NCBI GenBank assembly: GCA_014384665.1
Contig: JACNFI010000061.1
Location: 1 to 6,087 of the forward strand
Direction: 5' to 3'
Source of the DNA: Candidatus Cloacimonadota bacterium
Lineage (GTDB): Bacteria > Cloacimonadota > Cloacimonadia > JGIOTU-2
DNA length: 6,087 nucleotides
Positions 4,419-6,087 of the stretch are shown here, piece by piece. A program made the translations under genes and the position numbers. How positions within the stretch are numbered: the stretch's first letter is position 1; the number at the start of each line of letters is the position of its first letter. The notes under the pieces are model-generated. The model was not told the DNA's origin and made no database searches. It was given only the letters and a program-made list of their open reading frames with translations.

Positions 4419-4691
4419 TCATTTTACTACTTGTCCGCCACCTGGCGTGATTTTACATTCTTCATTACTCATTTGCATTGAAGATTTTTCAAGTTCTGCT
4501 AATTCGTACAATCCGATTGTAATTCCAGAATGGTTGGTTTCACCTTAAAGATGTATCGTTCCTGAGAGCGAGCCATATTCAGTGGTAGTAGCGCAGGATT
4601 TACAGGAAATAATTAACAATAGCGAAAAGACATAAAATGACAATATTGCTATTTTCTTAAAAATATTTAGGAATGATTTCGTATTAAACAT
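4419..4691 (-). pseudogene. Lipoprotein gene broken by an in-frame stop
   Basis: The ATG at 4691-4689 lies inside the last codons of the DUF2061 gene (8-bp overlap). The product begins with a lipoprotein signal: basic N-terminus (K5, K12-K13), hydrophobic stretch 14-28 and a lipobox LLIISC with C30 as the lipidated residue. It then reads TTTEYGSLSGTIHL, TAA (4547-4545), and continues in the same frame GETNHSGITIGLYELAELE to a final TGA at 4421-4419. GSLSGTxxLxGETNHSGITI is the start of a carboxypeptidase-regulatory-like beta-sandwich, common in extracellular proteins of FCB-group bacteria. The premature stop plus the short remainder (91 codons in all, whereas such proteins are usually several hundred residues) indicate decay. 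Alternatively the 44-residue lipopeptide is itself made. Confidence 0.65.
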
Positions 4692-4893
4692 TCAACTTTC
4701 CCCAACTTATCTTATTCCAAAATCGTTCATGGATATAATAGAAAATCATTTTAGAAATAGCTTCAATTATTCCAACACTAATCGAAATTGTTGTATTTTT
4801 AGTGAACGCAAATACTATCATGATTGTAAGCAACGAAGCGATAATTCTAAAACTGATGGTCTTTATGATAGTTCTTTGATGCTTCTCGGTCAT
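4684..4893 (-). CDS. DUF2061 small membrane protein
   Basis: A 69-residue inner-membrane protein with two predicted transmembrane segments (about residues 15-31 and 36-54). The family signature KTISFRIIAS (11-20) and the closing YYIHERFWNKISWGK (52-66) identify DUF2061. No biochemical activity is established for the family, which often accompanies sulphate-assimilation or nucleotide-sugar genes. Here it sits 12 bases after the epimerase stop with an AAGGA ribosome site between them, so the two are cotranscribed; its 3' end overlaps the start of the lipoprotein gene by 8 bp. The context suggests a role at the cell envelope, but this is association only. Length and motifs are typical and nothing is missing. 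Confidence 0.87.
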   Translation of the reverse strand: MTEKHQRTIIKTISFRIIASLLTIMIVFAFTKNTTISISVGIIEAISKMIFYYIHERFWNKISWGKLNV

Positions 4894-4905
4894 ATTTATT
4901 TCCTT

Positions 4906-5961
4906 TTACTTTTTATCGTAAAAATCCAGATACCAATCAACAAATTTTGAAATGCCTTCCTCAATTGGAGTATTTGGATTGTAATTTATTTCCTTTTCTA
5001 AATTACTGATATCTGCATCTGTCTTGGGAATATCACCAGGTTGCAATGGCATCATATTCTTTTTGGCTTTTTTATTCAATTTTTTTTCAATCTCTTCAAT
5101 AAAGTCCGTTAGCTTTACTGGCGAATTATTCCCGATATTGTATATCTTGAATGGAGATTTTGATGTTCCTGGATTTGGCTTCTTTCCACTCCAATTTCTG
5201 TCCGGCTTCGGAATACTCGTGATAACTCGTTTCACTCCTTCAACTACATCATCAATATAAGTAAAATCCCTTTCCATTTTGCCATAATTATAAACATTAA
5301 TCGGTTTGTCTTCCAGAATCCTTTTTGTAAATATAAAATATGCCATATCAGGCCTTCCCCAGGGACCATACACTGTAAAAAATCTCAATCCTGTGGTTGA
5401 TATATTATATAAATGACTATAACAATGCGCCAATAGTTCATTGCTTTTTTTGCTCGCTGCATATAAACTAATAGGATGGTCAACATTATCAGTAGTTGAT
5501 AAGGGCATCTTCTCATTCAAACCATATACGGACGAACTGCTTGCATAAACGAGATGCTTGATTTTATAAATTTTACAACACTCTAAAATATTATAGAATC
5601 CGATAATATTACTTTCCAGATATGCATCAGGATTTAAAATACTATATCTAACACCTGCTTGGGCAGCTAAATTAACCACATAATCAAAATCATATTTTTC
5701 AAATACTTTTAATAGTTTCGGTTTCTCTTTCAAATCTAATCTAATAAAATCAAAATTATTATATTTTTCACTTTTAGCGATTTCATTATAATGAATGTTT
5801 TGAGTTTGAAAACCCAATTCTTCCAATCTGCCATATTTCAATCCAACATCATAATAATCATTTATGTTGTCCAAACCAACGACATCAAAGCTTTCGTCCA
5901 CTAATCTTTTGCACAAATGAAATCCAATAAAACCTGCTGCTCCGGTTACTAATATCTTCAT
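4906..5961 (-). CDS. UDP-glucuronate 4-epimerase (NAD-dependent)
   Basis: A 351-residue short-chain dehydrogenase/reductase of the extended type that interconverts UDP-glucuronate and UDP-galacturonate (EC 5.1.3.6), supplying galacturonate for capsule, O-antigen or lipopolysaccharide. I start at ATG 5961, with GAGG nine bases upstream, giving MKILVTGAAGFIG; an ATG 15 bases earlier would overlap that ribosome site. The NAD-binding GxxGxxG is G7/G10/G13, followed by LDNINDYYD (30-38), diagnostic of glucuronate epimerases. The catalytic SSSSVYG (141-147) and Y167-xxx-K171 are present, as are RFFTVYGPWGRPDMA (193-207) and RDFTYIDDVVEGV. The C-terminal LQPGDIPKTDADISNLEKEI is also characteristic. 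Length and motifs are complete. It is the first gene of an operon with the DUF2061 protein. Gene names such as lpsL, wbnF or capI are used for relatives, but I cannot choose one. Confidence 0.93.
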   Translation of the reverse strand: MKILVTGAAGFIGFHLCKRLVDESFDVVGLDNINDYYDVGLKYGRLEELGFQTQNIHYNEIAKSEKYNNFDFIRLDLKEKPKLLKVFEKYDFDYVVNLAAQAGVRYSILNPDAYLESNIIGFYNILECCKIYKIKHLVYASSSSVYGLNEKMPLSTTDNVDHPISLYAASKKSNELLAHCYSHLYNISTTGLRFFTVYGPWGRPDMAYFIFTKRILEDKPINVYNYGKMERDFTYIDDVVEGVKRVITSIPKPDRNWSGKKPNPGTSKSPFKIYNIGNNSPVKLTDFIEEIEKKLNKKAKKNMMPLQPGDIPKTDADISNLEKEINYNPNTPIEEGISKFVDWYLDFYDKK

Positions 5962-5970
5962 ATGTAAATA

Positions 5971-5974
5971 CCTC
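5971..5974 (-). promoter_or_regulatory. Shine-Dalgarno deciding the epimerase start
   Basis: On the minus strand GAGG lies nine bases before the ATG at 5961-5959 and falls inside the codons that would follow the alternative upstream ATG (5976). This favours the downstream start, which also aligns the protein with the normal family N-terminus. Confidence 0.65.
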
Positions 5975-5990
5975 ACAGATTACACACCCT

Positions 5991-6082
5991 GTCTGCCGAT
6001 TTCATCGGCAGACACCCCTCTCAAGAGGGGATTTATTTGATTCCCCTCTAATAAGAGGGGAAAAATTCTCCAAAGGAGAATT
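5991..6082. repeat. Cluster of four hairpins upstream of the epimerase gene
   Basis: Four perfect stems follow one another: GTCTGCCGAT/ATCGGCAGAC with a TTC loop (5991-6013), CCCCTCT/AGAGGGG (6015-6030), TTCCCCTCT/AGAGGGGAA (6041-6062) and AATTCTCC/GGAGAATT (6064-6082). The second and third share the same stem. The window ends five bases later in AGGGG, so the repeat may continue. On the minus strand the cluster lies in the presumed leader of the epimerase operon, where it could affect transcript elongation or stability. It may equally be a REP-like genomic repeat. Confidence 0.7.
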
Positions 6083-6087
6083 AGGGG

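Noticed and set aside
4545..4547. Recoded stop codon in the lipoprotein gene
   Set aside because: TAA ends the epimerase, DUF2061 and vapC genes here, so reassignment is not plausible; a nonsense mutation is simpler.
4729..5260. Plus-strand frames at 4729-4950 and 5024-5260
   Set aside because: Antisense shadows of the DUF2061 gene and the UDP-glucuronate epimerase gene, which have strong family signatures on the minus strand.

Overview
The window is AT-rich bacterial DNA in which every gene I can support is read from the minus strand. Shine-Dalgarno sites, ATG/GTG starts, overlapping start/stop codons and stops of all three types fit the standard bacterial code. The long, repeat-filled spacers, abundant toxin-antitoxin (TA) modules and a lipoprotein with an extracellular repeat-type domain are reminiscent of slow-growing anaerobic or uncultured lineages (FCB group, Cloacimonadota-like), but no marker gene is present and this placement is a guess.

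From left to right on the map: (1) A hicBA module (182-736). hicB is intact. hicA is split by a 100-bp AT-rich element with short terminal inverted repeats, flanked by CTTG copies. Removing the element plus one CTTG restores a complete 74-residue HicA frame. (2) A repeat-rich spacer. (3) A RelE/ParE-like toxin gene and its upstream small antitoxin gene, overlapping by one base (1060-1523). (4) A gene-free stretch of about 650 bp holding a 251-bp element with 31-bp imperfect terminal inverted repeats and a core of four small hairpins. (5) A vapBC-type pair with a 4-bp ATGA overlap (2176-2831). (6) Directly upstream of it, the decayed remains of a second vapBC-type pair (2841-3227). (7) Another repeat-rich spacer that shares a 57-bp segment with the spacer in (2). 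(8) A two-gene unit of an AbiEii-like nucleotidyltransferase and a 74-residue helical partner (3553-4333). (9) A cell-envelope operon: UDP-glucuronate 4-epimerase, a DUF2061 membrane protein and a lipoprotein gene broken by an in-frame stop. (10) A cluster of four hairpins upstream of the epimerase, cut by the window edge.

The window therefore looks like a TA island of five two-gene modules placed in the same direction and separated by dispersed short inverted repeats, next to a polysaccharide-precursor gene. Three intact pairs, one pair with an interrupted toxin and one pair in ruins give a snapshot of TA turnover. The nucleotidyltransferase plus small-partner unit is the least characterised module and the best candidate here for an under-described system.
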